DNA from: an uncultured Eudoraea sp.
GTDB taxonomy: Bacteria; Bacteroidota; Bacteroidia; Flavobacteriales; Flavobacteriaceae
Assembly (NCBI GenBank): GCA_947258405.1
Contig: CAMYIE010000001.1
Span: 208,116-272,115, forward strand
Direction: 5' to 3'
DNA: 64,000 nucleotides
Positions within the stretch are counted from its first letter, which is position 1. Each line of letters begins with the position of its first letter. The notes beneath the pieces are model-generated. The model saw only the letters and a program-made list of their open reading frames with translations, was not told the DNA's origin and searched no databases. Shown in pieces: positions 55,382-64,000 of this stretch. A program made the translations under genes and the position numbers.

Positions 55382-56815
55382 TTAGAAAAGTATCGGAATA
55401 ACGTATTGAAATACCAATATCAACAAGCCTACTGAGATCAGGTTAAGGACAATACCTGCTCGAACCATTTCATGAACCCTTACATATCCGCTGGCAAATA
55501 CTATGGCGTTAGGCGGTGTGGCCATGGGTAACATAAAGGCACAGCTGCTGGCAATTGTGACCGGAATAAGCAGATAAAGTATGGGAATATCAAGTCCTAT
55601 TGCAATACCCGCAACCACCGGGGCCAATACGGCTACCAGAGCAACATTGCTCATAAGTTCTGTCATAAACAGCATTAGGAAGATCAGCAAGACCGCGGTA
55701 AGGAGGATACTTATATCGCTGCTTGCGATAGTGGAGGCTACAACATCTACAATACCGCTGACCGACATTCCCTTGGCCAAAGCGAGTCCGCCACCAAATA
55801 ATATGAGGATGCCCCATGCCAATCTGGTAGTATCTCCCCAGCCAATGATAAAGTCCGACCTTCTCAGGTTATAGGGTAATGCGAACAAAGCGATTGCGGC
55901 TAACATACTGATCATAGTATCGGAAAGCCCTAGTCCGGGAATGAACTTATTGATCACTGTGCGAAAGATCCAGAGAAATACTGTACAACCAAAAATCACT
56001 AATACCATTTTTTCCTTACCCGAAGTGGGACCTAATTTCTGCAATTCCTCTTCAATGACTTCCCTGGAAGCCTGGAATTTAAGTTGCTTACTGGGGAACA
56101 TCCATTTAACCAATACTAGATAGCATATGGTGAGCATTATGAGTGAAAAAGGAAGGCCGATGGTCATCCACCTTAAGAATGAAACTTCGATCTGGTATTC
56201 ATTTTCCAACAAACCGATGAGCACCGAATTCGGCGGGGTACCGATAACGGTTGCAATACCACCGGCATTAGCAGAAAAAGCGATGCCGAGCATAACACTT
56301 AATGCAAAATTTCGATCGCTTTTGGTAAAGCCATCCTCATCGTAAATCAGAAGACTTATAACAGACATGGCAATGGGGAGCATCACCACTGTACTGGCCG
56401 TATTGCTGATCCACATGCTCAGTGCTGCAGTGGCGATCATAAAGCCCAGTACCACACGATCAGGGGTGGTGCCGGTTATACGAATAATGTTAAGTGCAAT
56501 ACGCTTGTGGAGATTCACTTTTTCGAGCGCCAGAGCCAGGACAAATCCTCCAAAAAAAAGGAAGATGATAGGGCTTCCATAGTTGGCCCCAACATCGGCT
56601 ATGGGCATTATCTTGAGGAGCGGGAATAACAAAAGTGGCAGCAATGCAGTCACCGAAATCGAGACTGCTTCGGTAATCCACCAGGTTACCATCCAAAGTG
56701 CTGCGGCGATAACGCCGTTGGCATTTTCCTTACCTGGTAATAGATCTGGTAATAGAAGGATTGTAATAAAGAAAAGCGGACCTAGTACGAGGCCTATTTT
56801 CCTGCTGTTGGGCAT
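55382..56815 (-). CDS. Divalent anion:sodium symporter (DASS / SLC13 family)
   Basis: 477 residues, about 12 hydrophobic helices. The sodium and anion site motif is WISNTASTVVMLPIAMSVIS in the first half, and LMSNVALVAVLAPVV with MLPMATPPNAIVFASGYV in the second. The N-terminal WWITEAVSISVTALLPLLLF is also typical. Likely imports C4-dicarboxylates, sulfate or phosphate with sodium; the substrate cannot be fixed by sequence alone. Confidence 0.92.
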   Translation of the reverse strand: MPNSRKIGLVLGPLFFITILLLPDLLPGKENANGVIAAALWMVTWWITEAVSISVTALLPLLLFPLLKIMPIADVGANYGSPIIFLFFGGFVLALALEKVNLHKRIALNIIRITGTTPDRVVLGFMIATAALSMWISNTASTVVMLPIAMSVISLLIYDEDGFTKSDRNFALSVMLGIAFSANAGGIATVIGTPPNSVLIGLLENEYQIEVSFLRWMTIGLPFSLIMLTICYLVLVKWMFPSKQLKFQASREVIEEELQKLGPTSGKEKMVLVIFGCTVFLWIFRTVINKFIPGLGLSDTMISMLAAIALFALPYNLRRSDFIIGWGDTTRLAWGILILFGGGLALAKGMSVSGIVDVVASTIASSDISILLTAVLLIFLMLFMTELMSNVALVAVLAPVVAGIAIGLDIPILYLLIPVTIASSCAFMLPMATPPNAIVFASGYVRVHEMVRAGIVLNLISVGLLILVFQYVIPILF

Positions 56816-56871
56816 AAGGAATTATTTGAGCCCTAAGCTATAATTTTTTCGATAAGTATTAAAAATTAAAA

Positions 56872-56891
56872 AGGAGCCCGTTAAGGCTCCT
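56872..56891 (-). terminator. Terminator of the PKD lipoprotein gene
   Basis: Stem AGGAGCC/GGCTCCT with a six-base loop; on the minus strand it is followed by TTTTTAATTTTT. Confidence 0.75.
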
Positions 56892-56896
56892 AAATC

Positions 56897-58312
56897 TTAT
56901 TGGGCTGATTCTCCAAAATCGATCGGAATCAGATTGAGATCTTCATCACAGGCACCGTATAGTAATTTAACTTTACCGTCTTCCTCATAACCCGCAACAA
57001 AGAAAAGATCGTTGTCCCAGTCGATGATCTCGGGCATATACTTTCCTGCATAGGCCAATTCATTCATCAAAGCTCCACTATTATCGTATTTTTTTATAAA
57101 TCCTTCCGTGGAGATAATAAAACCTTGCTCCAATGCGGTTAAGGCCTGGTTGTTCGACGTTCCTTCGAAATATTCCCTGTATACAAGAGCTCCATTATTA
57201 TCCGTTACGATGATCTCCCCATTAGCATATAAGGCAAAATTTCCGTTGGAGAGTTTCTCCAGATGATAGCTGCCGTTCAGATCATTAGCCGAATCGAGCT
57301 TTGTATCAAGCACCGATTCGTTGTAAATGACATGAGATGTAACATTAAATGACCCGTCGAAGAAAATCAACAAGGGCTTATAGTCGGTTAACCTGGGATC
57401 GGAATCGTTCTTAGAGAACACAGCACCAAAAGCTACATATCCACTTTCTCTTACCACCAAATCTCCAATCATGGCATCTGCAGCTCCGAAACTATGAAGG
57501 CTTACATCGAAAGCATCTCCACTTGAATTCCTTGTCTCGATACTTGCTTTATAGATCCCGCCATCTTCTGTCGACCCGAAATAATACCAGTTCGAACCAT
57601 CCCTGAGCACTCCATAACTATGTTTGGCCGCAGAATTAATAGCGTTTACAAACCCCCAGTCGCTCATATAAGTCACTTCCTGTGTGCCATAAAGGCTTGC
57701 CAGGGTCCGGGCAAAGATGAAATTCATATTCCCACTGGGATAGAAATTTACAAATGCACTATTGCTTTCATGGGGCTTGTCGGCCAGATAATTTGAGCTT
57801 AAAGTATAAGATTCGTCTAATTCCTTATAGTAAAACTTTGTACCTCCCGGTCCTTCTTCGTCCTCAAGGTTTTCGATATAATAGATATTTCCGCTAATCG
57901 GATGGATGCCTAATTCTAAAGGAATAGCCGAAAAACCTTCAGAAATCACAGGATAGATGTAAAAAGACTCAGCATCTAAGACTGAAACCTGTTTGGTATA
58001 TACATCTGTTTCTTCCTCCTCGTTAGTCACCGTCAGGGTGATGGTATATTCACCACCGGCTTCAAACTCTGTCTGAGGATTTTGCTCTGTACTGGTTTCC
58101 CCATTGCCAAAATCGTAAAGGAAAGATACAGCTCCTTCCGAACAGCTCGTAATTTCGAGATCCTGTCCAATGGCCAGTACGGTATTGCTTAGTTGGAAGC
58201 AGGCTTCCAGCCCATCAACCGGATCGGGGTCCTTCTCAATGTCTTCCACAGGCTCGGTAGAGCAAGAAGCAATTAAGGCAATAAAAAAAAATAGCAGGTA
58301 ATAGTGTTTCAT
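56897..58312 (-). CDS. PKD-domain surface lipoprotein
   Basis: 471 residues. Lipobox LIASC (Cys17). One PKD domain follows (about 32-110: CSEGAVSFLYDFGNGETSTE and GGEYTITLTVTNEEEETDVY). The remaining 350 residues are beta-rich with recurring aromatic/Gly segments, probably a beta-propeller, but no known repeat is recognised. Likely displayed on the outer membrane. Single gene with its own terminator. Function unknown. Confidence 0.82.
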   Translation of the reverse strand: MKHYYLLFFFIALIASCSTEPVEDIEKDPDPVDGLEACFQLSNTVLAIGQDLEITSCSEGAVSFLYDFGNGETSTEQNPQTEFEAGGEYTITLTVTNEEEETDVYTKQVSVLDAESFYIYPVISEGFSAIPLELGIHPISGNIYYIENLEDEEGPGGTKFYYKELDESYTLSSNYLADKPHESNSAFVNFYPSGNMNFIFARTLASLYGTQEVTYMSDWGFVNAINSAAKHSYGVLRDGSNWYYFGSTEDGGIYKASIETRNSSGDAFDVSLHSFGAADAMIGDLVVRESGYVAFGAVFSKNDSDPRLTDYKPLLIFFDGSFNVTSHVIYNESVLDTKLDSANDLNGSYHLEKLSNGNFALYANGEIIVTDNNGALVYREYFEGTSNNQALTALEQGFIISTEGFIKKYDNSGALMNELAYAGKYMPEIIDWDNDLFFVAGYEEDGKVKLLYGACDEDLNLIPIDFGESAQ

Positions 58313-58466
58313 AATCGCAGATTTGGGGTTCTGTCCTTATAAAACGCTAATTTTCAATACGATATTTTAAAAATTAACAGGTTTTCGATGAACGGGGCAA
58401 TAAGTTAAAATACTGTTAATCAGAATTATACGAATAAATACCTTAAAATCTGTAAGAAAGGGCTTA

Positions 58467-60155
58467 CTACTGCAACTCGCAGATCAGTATATCATCTTTT
58501 TTTAACACTTTAGCGAGCCCAAGTTTGTTCAGTGCTTTTATGCCTTTATCCCAGGCTTTATTGCTAAGCCCGGCGGCCTCCTTAAGAGTCGCAAGCGGCA
58601 TGCTGGGTTCTTTTTTTAATAGCTCCAGAATTGCTTTTTCGTTATCCTTGAGTTCAAGAGGTTTCTTCTCTGGTCTCATCTGAGGAAAGAACAATACTTC
58701 CTGGATGGAGGCATTGTTGGTCAGTAACATCACCAGTCGGTCCATACCTATACCTATTCCTGAAGTTGGTGGCATACCATATTCCAGCGCTCTAATAAAA
58801 TCCTGGTCGATGAACATAGCCTCATCATCTCCCTTTTCCGATAGTTTTAACTGCTCTTCAAAACGTTCTCGCTGGTCGATTGGATCGTTTAATTCCGAAT
58901 AGGCATTCGCAATCTCTTTGCCGTTGATGATAAGTTCGAAACGTTCTGTCAATCCCGGGTTGTCTCGATGTTCTTTAGTGAGCGGACTCATTTCCTTGGG
59001 ATAGTCGATAATAAAAGTGGGCTGAACAAAATGTTTTTCACATTTTTCGCCAAAAATCTCATCGATCAGTTTGCCAATTCCCATGGTCTCATCGACCTCT
59101 ATTTCGAGTTTTTTAGCTACTTCCCTTAATTCGTCTTCCTTCATGCCGTCGATATCGAAGTCCGTATATTTTTTGATGGCTTCAAGGATAGAGATTCGCG
59201 GATATGGTGCTTTGAAATCGATCTGCTGATCTCCCATCTGACTAAGGCTTGTTCCGTTGGCATCGATGGCCACTTTTTCGAGTAGCTGCTCCGTAAGCTC
59301 CATCATCCAATGGTAATCCTTATAGGCTACATAGAGTTCCATAATGGTAAACTCCGGATTATGAGTACGGTCCATTCCTTCGTTCCTGAAATCCTTCGCG
59401 AATTCAAAAACACCGTCGAAGCCACCAACAATGAGCCTTTTCAGATATAATTCGTTGGCAATTCGCAGATAAAGTGGTATATCAAGGGCGTTATGATGGG
59501 TGATGAAGGGGCGAGCTGCAGCCCCTCCGGGGATGGCCTGAAGTATTGGCGTTTCTACCTCAAGATATCCCTTCTCATTGAGGAATTCCCTGATGCTACT
59601 GGTAATTTTTGTTCGTTTAATAAAGGTTTCTTTCACCCCCGGGTTTACCACCAGGTCTACATAGCGTTGGCGGTACCTCAATTCAGGATCATTGAACTGG
59701 TCGTAAACGTTGCCGTCAGCATCCTGTTTTGGTAGTGGTAAAGGCCTTAAAGCCTTGCTTAACAATACAAATTCTTTAACAAGTACGGTTTTCTCTCCCA
59801 CCTTGGTGGTAAAGAGTTCCCCTTTCAGCCCTATGATATCTCCAATATCGAGGAGTTTTTTGTAAACTTCGTTATAGAGGGTTTTATCATCTCCCGGACA
59901 AATCTCATCGCGGTTAAAATATAGCTGAATCCTCCCATCGCTATCCTGGAGTTCGGCAAAGGAAGCTTTTCCCTGTATACGCCGGGACATCAGCCTGCCA
60001 GCCAAAACTACCTCTTTCCCTTCCGCAAAATTCTGTTTAATGGAAGATGAGGAATTGTCTACCGGAAATTCGGCAGCCGGGAATGGATTGATTCCCAAAT
60101 CGCGTAGCCTGGCTAGCTTTTCCCTCCTTATGACTTCTTGCTCAGAAAGTTGCAT
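58467..60155 (-). CDS. lysS: Lysine-tRNA ligase (class II)
   Basis: 562 residues from ATG 60155 ([20 protein letters not shown]); an ATG two codons earlier is also possible, while a longer TTG start would lie inside the promoter box. The OB-fold anticodon domain has [19 protein letters not shown]. The catalytic core has the three class II motifs, including [20 protein letters not shown] and [16 protein letters not shown] tail of about 70 residues after the core ([20 protein letters not shown]) is a winged-helix-like extension found in Bacteroidota. Confidence 0.97.
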   Translation of the reverse strand: MQLSEQEVIRREKLARLRDLGINPFPAAEFPVDNSSSSIKQNFAEGKEVVLAGRLMSRRIQGKASFAELQDSDGRIQLYFNRDEICPGDDKTLYNEVYKKLLDIGDIIGLKGELFTTKVGEKTVLVKEFVLLSKALRPLPLPKQDADGNVYDQFNDPELRYRQRYVDLVVNPGVKETFIKRTKITSSIREFLNEKGYLEVETPILQAIPGGAAARPFITHHNALDIPLYLRIANELYLKRLIVGGFDGVFEFAKDFRNEGMDRTHNPEFTIMELYVAYKDYHWMMELTEQLLEKVAIDANGTSLSQMGDQQIDFKAPYPRISILEAIKKYTDFDIDGMKEDELREVAKKLEIEVDETMGIGKLIDEIFGEKCEKHFVQPTFIIDYPKEMSPLTKEHRDNPGLTERFELIINGKEIANAYSELNDPIDQRERFEEQLKLSEKGDDEAMFIDQDFIRALEYGMPPTSGIGIGMDRLVMLLTNNASIQEVLFFPQMRPEKKPLELKDNEKAILELLKKEPSMPLATLKEAAGLSNKAWDKGIKALNKLGLAKVLKKDDILICELQ

Positions 60156-60173
60156 TGACATAGAATTAAAGCG

Positions 60174-60181
60174 CAAAATTA
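60174..60181 (-). promoter_or_regulatory. Bacteroidota -7 promoter element of lysS
   Basis: TAATTTTG on the minus strand, 12 to 18 bases before the candidate ATGs. Confidence 0.5.
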
Positions 60182-60255
60182 CACTTTTGCCATAAAGTAC
60201 GGCATATTGTTATAAAGGAATTGATAGCTAGGTTTTCAGGCAGAATTATAGCCTT

Positions 60256-60816
60256 TCAGGGAGACTTAGTCTTCACTGCGTAATTGGGCACATACTCTTC
60301 TCCGGAAAATACCTTAGCCATATCTTTTTCTAGTGTTTCCAGCGGGCTTTCCACAATGCGGTTAACTTCTTTACCGTCTTTTAGAAAAATTATGGTAGGA
60401 ACGTTGGTGATCCGCAGGCCCCAATGCTCTCCGTTCGGACTGGTTTTATAATTTGGTCCTTTATCGTAAACGCCCACTATTTTAAGCTGAGCAGTGGGGA
60501 AGTCGGCCTTTTCTAATATTTTCATTAGTGCAGGAACTTCCCGCTGGCTGTCGCTGCACCATGTACCCATAAACAACAGAATTTGGTATTCGCTCAATGA
60601 TGTTTTAAAATCTTCTATTTCTTTGGTATCCAGCTCGTGATAATCGTAAAAAGTTTGATACCATTCCGAAAAGGGAGTTGCTTTTAACAGGTCTGGTGAA
60701 AAATTCCCCACAAGGTCTATTCCACCGCTTCGCGAATCTATTTCCTTGAACAAGGATTGGCCAAAAGACAGGACACCACAAAACAGCAGTGTGATAACTA
60801 GGACTTTAATTTTCAT
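60256..60816 (-). CDS. Periplasmic thioredoxin-like protein with CxxS-type active site
   Basis: 186 residues, signal peptide MKIKVLVITLLFCGVLSFGQ. Thioredoxin fold: LLFMGTWCSDSQREVPALMK with the active site CSDS in place of CxxC, then VGVYDKGPNYK and the cis-Pro block NVPTIIFLKDGKEVNR. With only one active-site Cys it cannot carry out standard disulfide exchange; isomerase-like or monothiol roles are possible. It is on the same strand as lysS, 79 bases upstream of the lysS promoter region. Confidence 0.85.
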   Translation of the reverse strand: MKIKVLVITLLFCGVLSFGQSLFKEIDSRSGGIDLVGNFSPDLLKATPFSEWYQTFYDYHELDTKEIEDFKTSLSEYQILLFMGTWCSDSQREVPALMKILEKADFPTAQLKIVGVYDKGPNYKTSPNGEHWGLRITNVPTIIFLKDGKEVNRIVESPLETLEKDMAKVFSGEEYVPNYAVKTKSP

Positions 60817-60902
60817 AGCATTTTTAAATTCGGTCTAAAATTAACGCATTTTGTAACAATTTTCGAATGATGACGACATATAAATAGCATCAATCAATCA
60901 TC

Positions 60903-61058
60903 ATGAGTTTTTTACGAGTTTTATTGGCGATCATTTTTCCGCCCCTTTCGGTAATCGGCAAAGGATGTGGATCTTTCCTTATCGTATTGCTGCTTACCTT
61001 ATGTGGCTGGGTGCCCGGAGTTATCGCCGCCCTGATCATTCTTAACAATCCCAACTGA
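60903..61058 (+). CDS. YqaE/Pmp3 family small membrane protein
   Basis: 51 residues: MSFLRVLLAIIFPPLSVIGK, a Gly/Cys turn, then LIVLLLTLCGWVPGVIAALI ending NNPN. Two transmembrane helices and the P-P-x-x-V and G-W-x-P-G-V motifs identify the UPF0057/Pmp3 family, linked elsewhere to membrane potential and salt stress. Confidence 0.92.
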   Translation: MSFLRVLLAIIFPPLSVIGKGCGSFLIVLLLTLCGWVPGVIAALIILNNPN

Positions 61059-61094
61059 TCGTCGTATCTTTACCCCAGGACAATCAGATTTTTT

Positions 61095-61871
61095 ATGAAG
61101 AATTTACTAGTTGTATTGCTGATAGTCTTCAGCATCCTGTCTTGTGAGATAAGAGAGGAATACACTTTTAATAAGGATGGTAGTGGCGTCTATGAAATGG
61201 TGCTCGACTTTTCCGATTTTATGAAAATGAAGGAAGAAAACGATTCTACCTTATTCGAGCAAAAAATAGACACGCTTATCGACTTTGCCGTATTGCTGGA
61301 GGAAAAGCGCGACAGCATCGCACAACTCCCCGAAGCGGAACAAGCCCGACTCCAGTCATTAAAACCTCTCAAATTTGAAATGAAGGTGAATGATACGACC
61401 AAGCAGATGCTGATGAATTTACGGTATGATTTTGAGGACATCAGTGAGCTTGAAAAATTCGCAGAAACTATAGAGAAGGCGAATATCAAAGCGTTGGATG
61501 AACTGTCGGGGACCGGGGATCCCCAGGAGAATACGATGTCTGATAGCCTTCAACCAACGAATTCGGGTTTATTTGAAATGGCGTCTTCTTTTCATACTAA
61601 ATTCAGTTCCAAAAAGTTTAGCCGGAAGATCACCGATGAAGCAAGGCAGGAGGCCTTAAAAACACAAGATACGACCATGGCTTCGGATGATCCTTTTGCC
61701 GACATGCTTAAATTTAAACAGGTATTTCGTTTTCCCTATCGGGTGCGTGCCGTGGATAACGAAAAAGCCCGGATTTTATCAGATTTTAAAGGGATTGAAC
61801 TGGAGGTGAATATGTACGATCTCAACAAGGATCCGGATATTTTTAATGTGGAAGTCCTTTTTGAAAAATGA
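61095..61871 (+). CDS. Lipoprotein of unknown function upstream of lipB
   Basis: 258 residues. Lipobox SILSC (Cys17) after MKNLLVVLLIVF. The N-terminal mature region EYTFNKDGSGVYEMVLDFSD suggests a beta-sandwich start; the centre is charged helix, and the C terminus is beta-rich (VFRFPYRVRAVDNEKARILS). No domain recognised. Overlaps lipB by four bases (ATGA), so the two are co-translated. Confidence 0.82.
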   Translation: MKNLLVVLLIVFSILSCEIREEYTFNKDGSGVYEMVLDFSDFMKMKEENDSTLFEQKIDTLIDFAVLLEEKRDSIAQLPEAEQARLQSLKPLKFEMKVNDTTKQMLMNLRYDFEDISELEKFAETIEKANIKALDELSGTGDPQENTMSDSLQPTNSGLFEMASSFHTKFSSKKFSRKITDEARQEALKTQDTTMASDDPFADMLKFKQVFRFPYRVRAVDNEKARILSDFKGIELEVNMYDLNKDPDIFNVEVLFEK

Positions 61872-62584
61872 ACAAAAACGTCATCATACAGGACCTGGGA
61901 AATAAGGACTATAAAGATACCTGGGATTATCAGGAAAAGCTTTTTAAGGAGATCCTCGAGATCAAGATCCGAAATCGCAGGCAGGATGCCGGTCTGGAGA
62001 CCCCTAACTATTTCCTTTTTGTGGAACACCCACATGTATATACGTTGGGTAAAAGTGGCGATATTTCAAACCTACTTGCCACGGAAGAGGAGCTCACCTC
62101 CCATGGGGCCAAATTCTATCGCATAAACCGGGGCGGCGACATCACCTACCATGGCCCGGGTCAGATCGTTGGCTACCCGATCCTTGACCTCGACAATTTT
62201 TTTACAGATATCCATAAATACCTGCGCTTCCTGGAAGAGATGGTCATCTTAACCCTGGCAGATTATGGCCTGCAAGGAGAACGCTCAGAAGGCGAAACCG
62301 GTGTCTGGCTCGATGTGGGCACACCGCTGGCCAGAAAGATCTGCGCCATGGGCGTACGCGCCAGCCGCTGGGTCACCATGCATGGCTTCGCCTTTAATAT
62401 AAATACCGATCTCGGTTATTTTGATCATATGATCCCCTGCGGGATTAAAGACAAGGCAGTGACTTCACTGAACCGGGAATTAGGCCTTAAGGAAGTGCCG
62501 ATAGGGGAGGTGAAGCAGAAACTATTAAAACATTTTGCTGAGTTATTTGGCGCATCGATTGCCAAAGATAAAACCGAGGCCTGA
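61868..62584 (+). CDS. lipB: Octanoyl-[acyl-carrier-protein]:protein N-octanoyltransferase
   Basis: 238 residues. Family blocks: VEHPHVYTLGKSGDISNLLA, GGDITYHGPGQIVGYPILDL, KICAMGVRASRWVTMHGFAF and MIPCGIKDKAVTSL. The catalytic Lys is the one in KICAMG and the acyl-carrying Cys lies 34 residues on in IPCGI, the same spacing as Lys135/Cys169 of E. coli LipB. Transfers octanoate to lipoyl domains. Confidence 0.97.
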   Translation: MNKNVIIQDLGNKDYKDTWDYQEKLFKEILEIKIRNRRQDAGLETPNYFLFVEHPHVYTLGKSGDISNLLATEEELTSHGAKFYRINRGGDITYHGPGQIVGYPILDLDNFFTDIHKYLRFLEEMVILTLADYGLQGERSEGETGVWLDVGTPLARKICAMGVRASRWVTMHGFAFNINTDLGYFDHMIPCGIKDKAVTSLNRELGLKEVPIGEVKQKLLKHFAELFGASIAKDKTEA

Positions 62585-62608
62585 GCCCCGGTATCAAAAA
62601 CTATTTGG

Positions 62609-62851
62609 TTAATGACAATCTTCCAGCATATCGCCGGCACCGTGAAGCTTGGCCATTTCGGCCATATCCATATCACAATGGTAATCGGTTAAAAGCGAGC
62701 TATAATCGGCGCTGGGTGTTCCAGAGATCATTTCTTCTTCCTTGTTGGAAGTTGAATCTGATGTTGATGTTATACTCTTTTCCTTTTTGGTGGTTCCTCC
62801 ACATGAAATGAACACTAGGATTAGACCAAGGATTGTTATCAATTTTCTCAT
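62609..62851 (-). CDS. Small lipoprotein
   Basis: 80 residues. Lipobox VFISC (Cys17) after MRKLITILGLIL. A Ser/Thr/Lys/Glu linker follows, then a short Met/His/Asp-rich end (DYHCDMDMAEMAKLHGAGDM). The Met, His, Cys and Asp content could bind metal; this is speculation. No family recognised. Confidence 0.7.
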   Translation of the reverse strand: MRKLITILGLILVFISCGGTTKKEKSITSTSDSTSNKEEEMISGTPSADYSSLLTDYHCDMDMAEMAKLHGAGDMLEDCH

Positions 62852-62898
62852 GGTATGTTTTTTAGTGTTTTTATACTACTGTTATAAGGTAAAGGTGT

Positions 62899-63267
62899 TT
62901 AGTTATCTTTTTTCGCTGATTCTGCCATTGCCTCCGTCAGTTTTTTGTTGAAAACAAGTTTTAAAGAATCCTTTTTTTTGGGATCCAGGCTTAGATCGTA
63001 AAGTTTGTATTGTTCCCGTAAATGTTGCTTCATCTCGGGTGATAAATTTGAAAGTTCTAAGACCTCCAGATAATTGGAAATGTCGTTCCATTTTTCAAAT
63101 CCATCAAGTTCCATCATGCCGAACACTGGTGCCAGAACTTCGGTTTGCTTGTCTAAAAGATTCATTTGCTTAACGGTATCTTTTAGCTGTTCGGTGTTCT
63201 TCTACTGGGCATAACATGGTTGGATTAGTAAAATACCCGTAAGGGTTAATAGTGCTAAGAGTTTCAT
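62899..63267 (-). pseudogene. Small secreted protein interrupted by TAG after its signal peptide
   Basis: From ATG 63267 the frame gives a perfect Sec signal peptide, MKLLALLTLTGILLIQPCYA, then Gln and TAG (63202-63204), then continues in the same frame for about 100 residues (KNTEQLKDTVKQMNLLDKQT and onward to AMAESAKKDN). An internal ATG at 63165 could start an 88-residue product, but it would lack the signal. Helical mature region, no family recognised. Nonsense mutation, readthrough or sequence error are the options. Confidence 0.75.
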
Positions 63268-63461
63268 CGCTTCCTAATTTTTTTATTGTTATCATTATAT
63301 TTTAAGCTTCGATTTTGGCAATAAAGGTCCCGGCCATAACATCAGATATAGCTTATCCAATCCTAAAAATTTTAGGTTCTTTTGTCTTGACTTTTATGCT
63401 GGCAACCCGCTACATTATTCCGAAGAAATGGAAATAATTAACCTTATATAGGCAATAGGTT
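63268..63461. other. Short gap without gene
   Basis: AT-rich; no ORF, RNA or repeat seen. Confidence 0.4.
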
Positions 63462-64000
63462 TTAACTAACGAAATTCATCAAATACGCTTTCAAACTCAC
63501 TGGTTGAATATTGGGATATCTGGTCACTGCATTCAATACACCATTCCTTTCTTTATTGCCCTCTCCCTTTACCCATACAGAGCGGTGTAATTGGGTAAAA
63601 ATCCTGGTCAACATGGTTTCGGGTGTTGTTGAAGAATTGATAGTCTCATCGAGCTGTTCCGGAGAAACAAATTCTTTTTCTACTTCTTTACCACTGATAT
63701 CTTCCCATAAAGAAATCATCTCATTCTGAGTAGTTCTTGAAGTAGATATCAGGACTTCTTTATTAATGGTTTCCGGGTCTTCTATAATGGCAGCAGTATA
63801 TTGCCCGATGTCTGACAGGGCGGTCATATAAGCAGGCATATTACCATCCCCAAATATTTTTGCCCGATCAGGAGGGGATTGAGGTCCGAGTTCACCCAGC
63901 CCGGTAGCCCAAAACTCCATAAAACCATTCGTATAGATAGGGGTGAATCCAATACCCGTTTCTTTGATTTGTTCCTGTACCGCTGCCTTGGCATCGAACA
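63462..64000 (-). CDS. NmrA-like NAD(P)-binding protein (5' part beyond the window)
   Basis: The frame is open to the window edge (IKETGIGFTPIYTNGFMEFW); the ATG at 63920 is internal. What is visible is the C-terminal substrate-binding half of an atypical short-chain reductase: KIFGDGNMPAYMTALSDIGQ, YTAAIIEDPETINKEV and VLISTSRTTQNEM, typical of the NmrA/isoflavone-reductase family. The Rossmann motif lies outside. The product ends at 63462. Confidence 0.8.
   Translation of the reverse strand, partial: FDAKAAVQEQIKETGIGFTPIYTNGFMEFWATGLGELGPQSPPDRAKIFGDGNMPAYMTALSDIGQYTAAIIEDPETINKEVLISTSRTTQNEMISLWEDISGKEVEKEFVSPEQLDETINSSTTPETMLTRIFTQLHRSVWVKGEGNKERNGVLNAVTRYPNIQPVSLKAYLMNFVS

Noticed and set aside
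61868..62584. Loss of the catalytic Cys in LipB
   Set aside because: At first the CSFHG region seems to lack Cys, but the true catalytic Cys is in IPCGI, 34 residues after the Lys, as in E. coli.

Overview
The window looks like a chromosomal segment of a marine member of the Flavobacteriaceae (Bacteroidota). The evidence is a complete gldK-gldL-gldM-gldN cluster (core of the type IX secretion/gliding machinery), many copies of the Bacteroidota -7 promoter motif TAnnTTTG a few bases upstream of start codons (topA, FAD oxidoreductase, era, der, alaS, lysS), few Shine-Dalgarno sequences, and families typical of the group (DUF983, GSCFA, DUF4136, DUF5522, LVIVD-type repeats, a GH16 laminarinase-like lipoprotein). 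Most of the window is ordinary core genome.

Layout. 0-10 kb: end of an LVIVD-like repeat protein, topA, an arginase-fold protein that has lost metal ligands, then gldKLMN ending in a strong terminator. 9.6-14.1 kb: FAD oxidoreductase, DUF983 protein, ABC-F ATPase, secreted LRR protein. 14.2-28.1 kb: two tripartite RND efflux systems facing each other, one led by a MarR regulator with a good palindromic operator in front, the other pointing back and ending against what looks like the 3' remnant of an OmpA-family gene. 28.2-34.3 kb: bestrophin, GH16 lipoprotein, CPBP protease, DUF819 and DUF481 proteins. 34.3-35.4 kb: initiator tRNA-fMet inside a mosaic of broken tRNA copies, terminator hairpins and a GIY-YIG nuclease pseudogene. 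35.4-39.7 kb: AGCS symporter, era, a conserved membrane protein, der. 40-43.1 kb: five-gene minus-strand operon (M23 peptidase, MerR, LemA, two TPM proteins). 43.2-53.6 kb: alaS, GSCFA protein, aromatic amino acid hydroxylase, DUF4136, DUF5522, a small HExxH membrane protein, a PLP desulfhydrase/ACC deaminase homologue, a LysM glucosaminidase, hemL, a CpxP/Spy-like protein. 53.9-55.4 kb: two secreted acidic proteins built from a shared repeat of about 36 residues. 55.4-64 kb: DASS transporter, PKD lipoprotein, lysS, thioredoxin-like protein, YqaE/Pmp3 peptide, lipoprotein plus lipB, small lipoproteins (one broken by a stop), and the end of an NmrA-like gene.

The most unusual part is the tRNA-fMet locus (34.5-35.2 kb). 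An intact initiator tRNA, its terminator and a GIY-YIG reading frame lie between two 34-bp direct repeats made of tRNA sequence. The flanking tRNA fragments carry a 15-base palindrome in place of one strand of the anticodon stem. This is compatible with a small tRNA-carrying, GIY-YIG-linked mobile unit. Other points are four heptanucleotide tandem arrays in gene-free gaps, the acidic repeat-protein pair, the pseudo-arginase beside gldK, and two genes interrupted by a single TAG.
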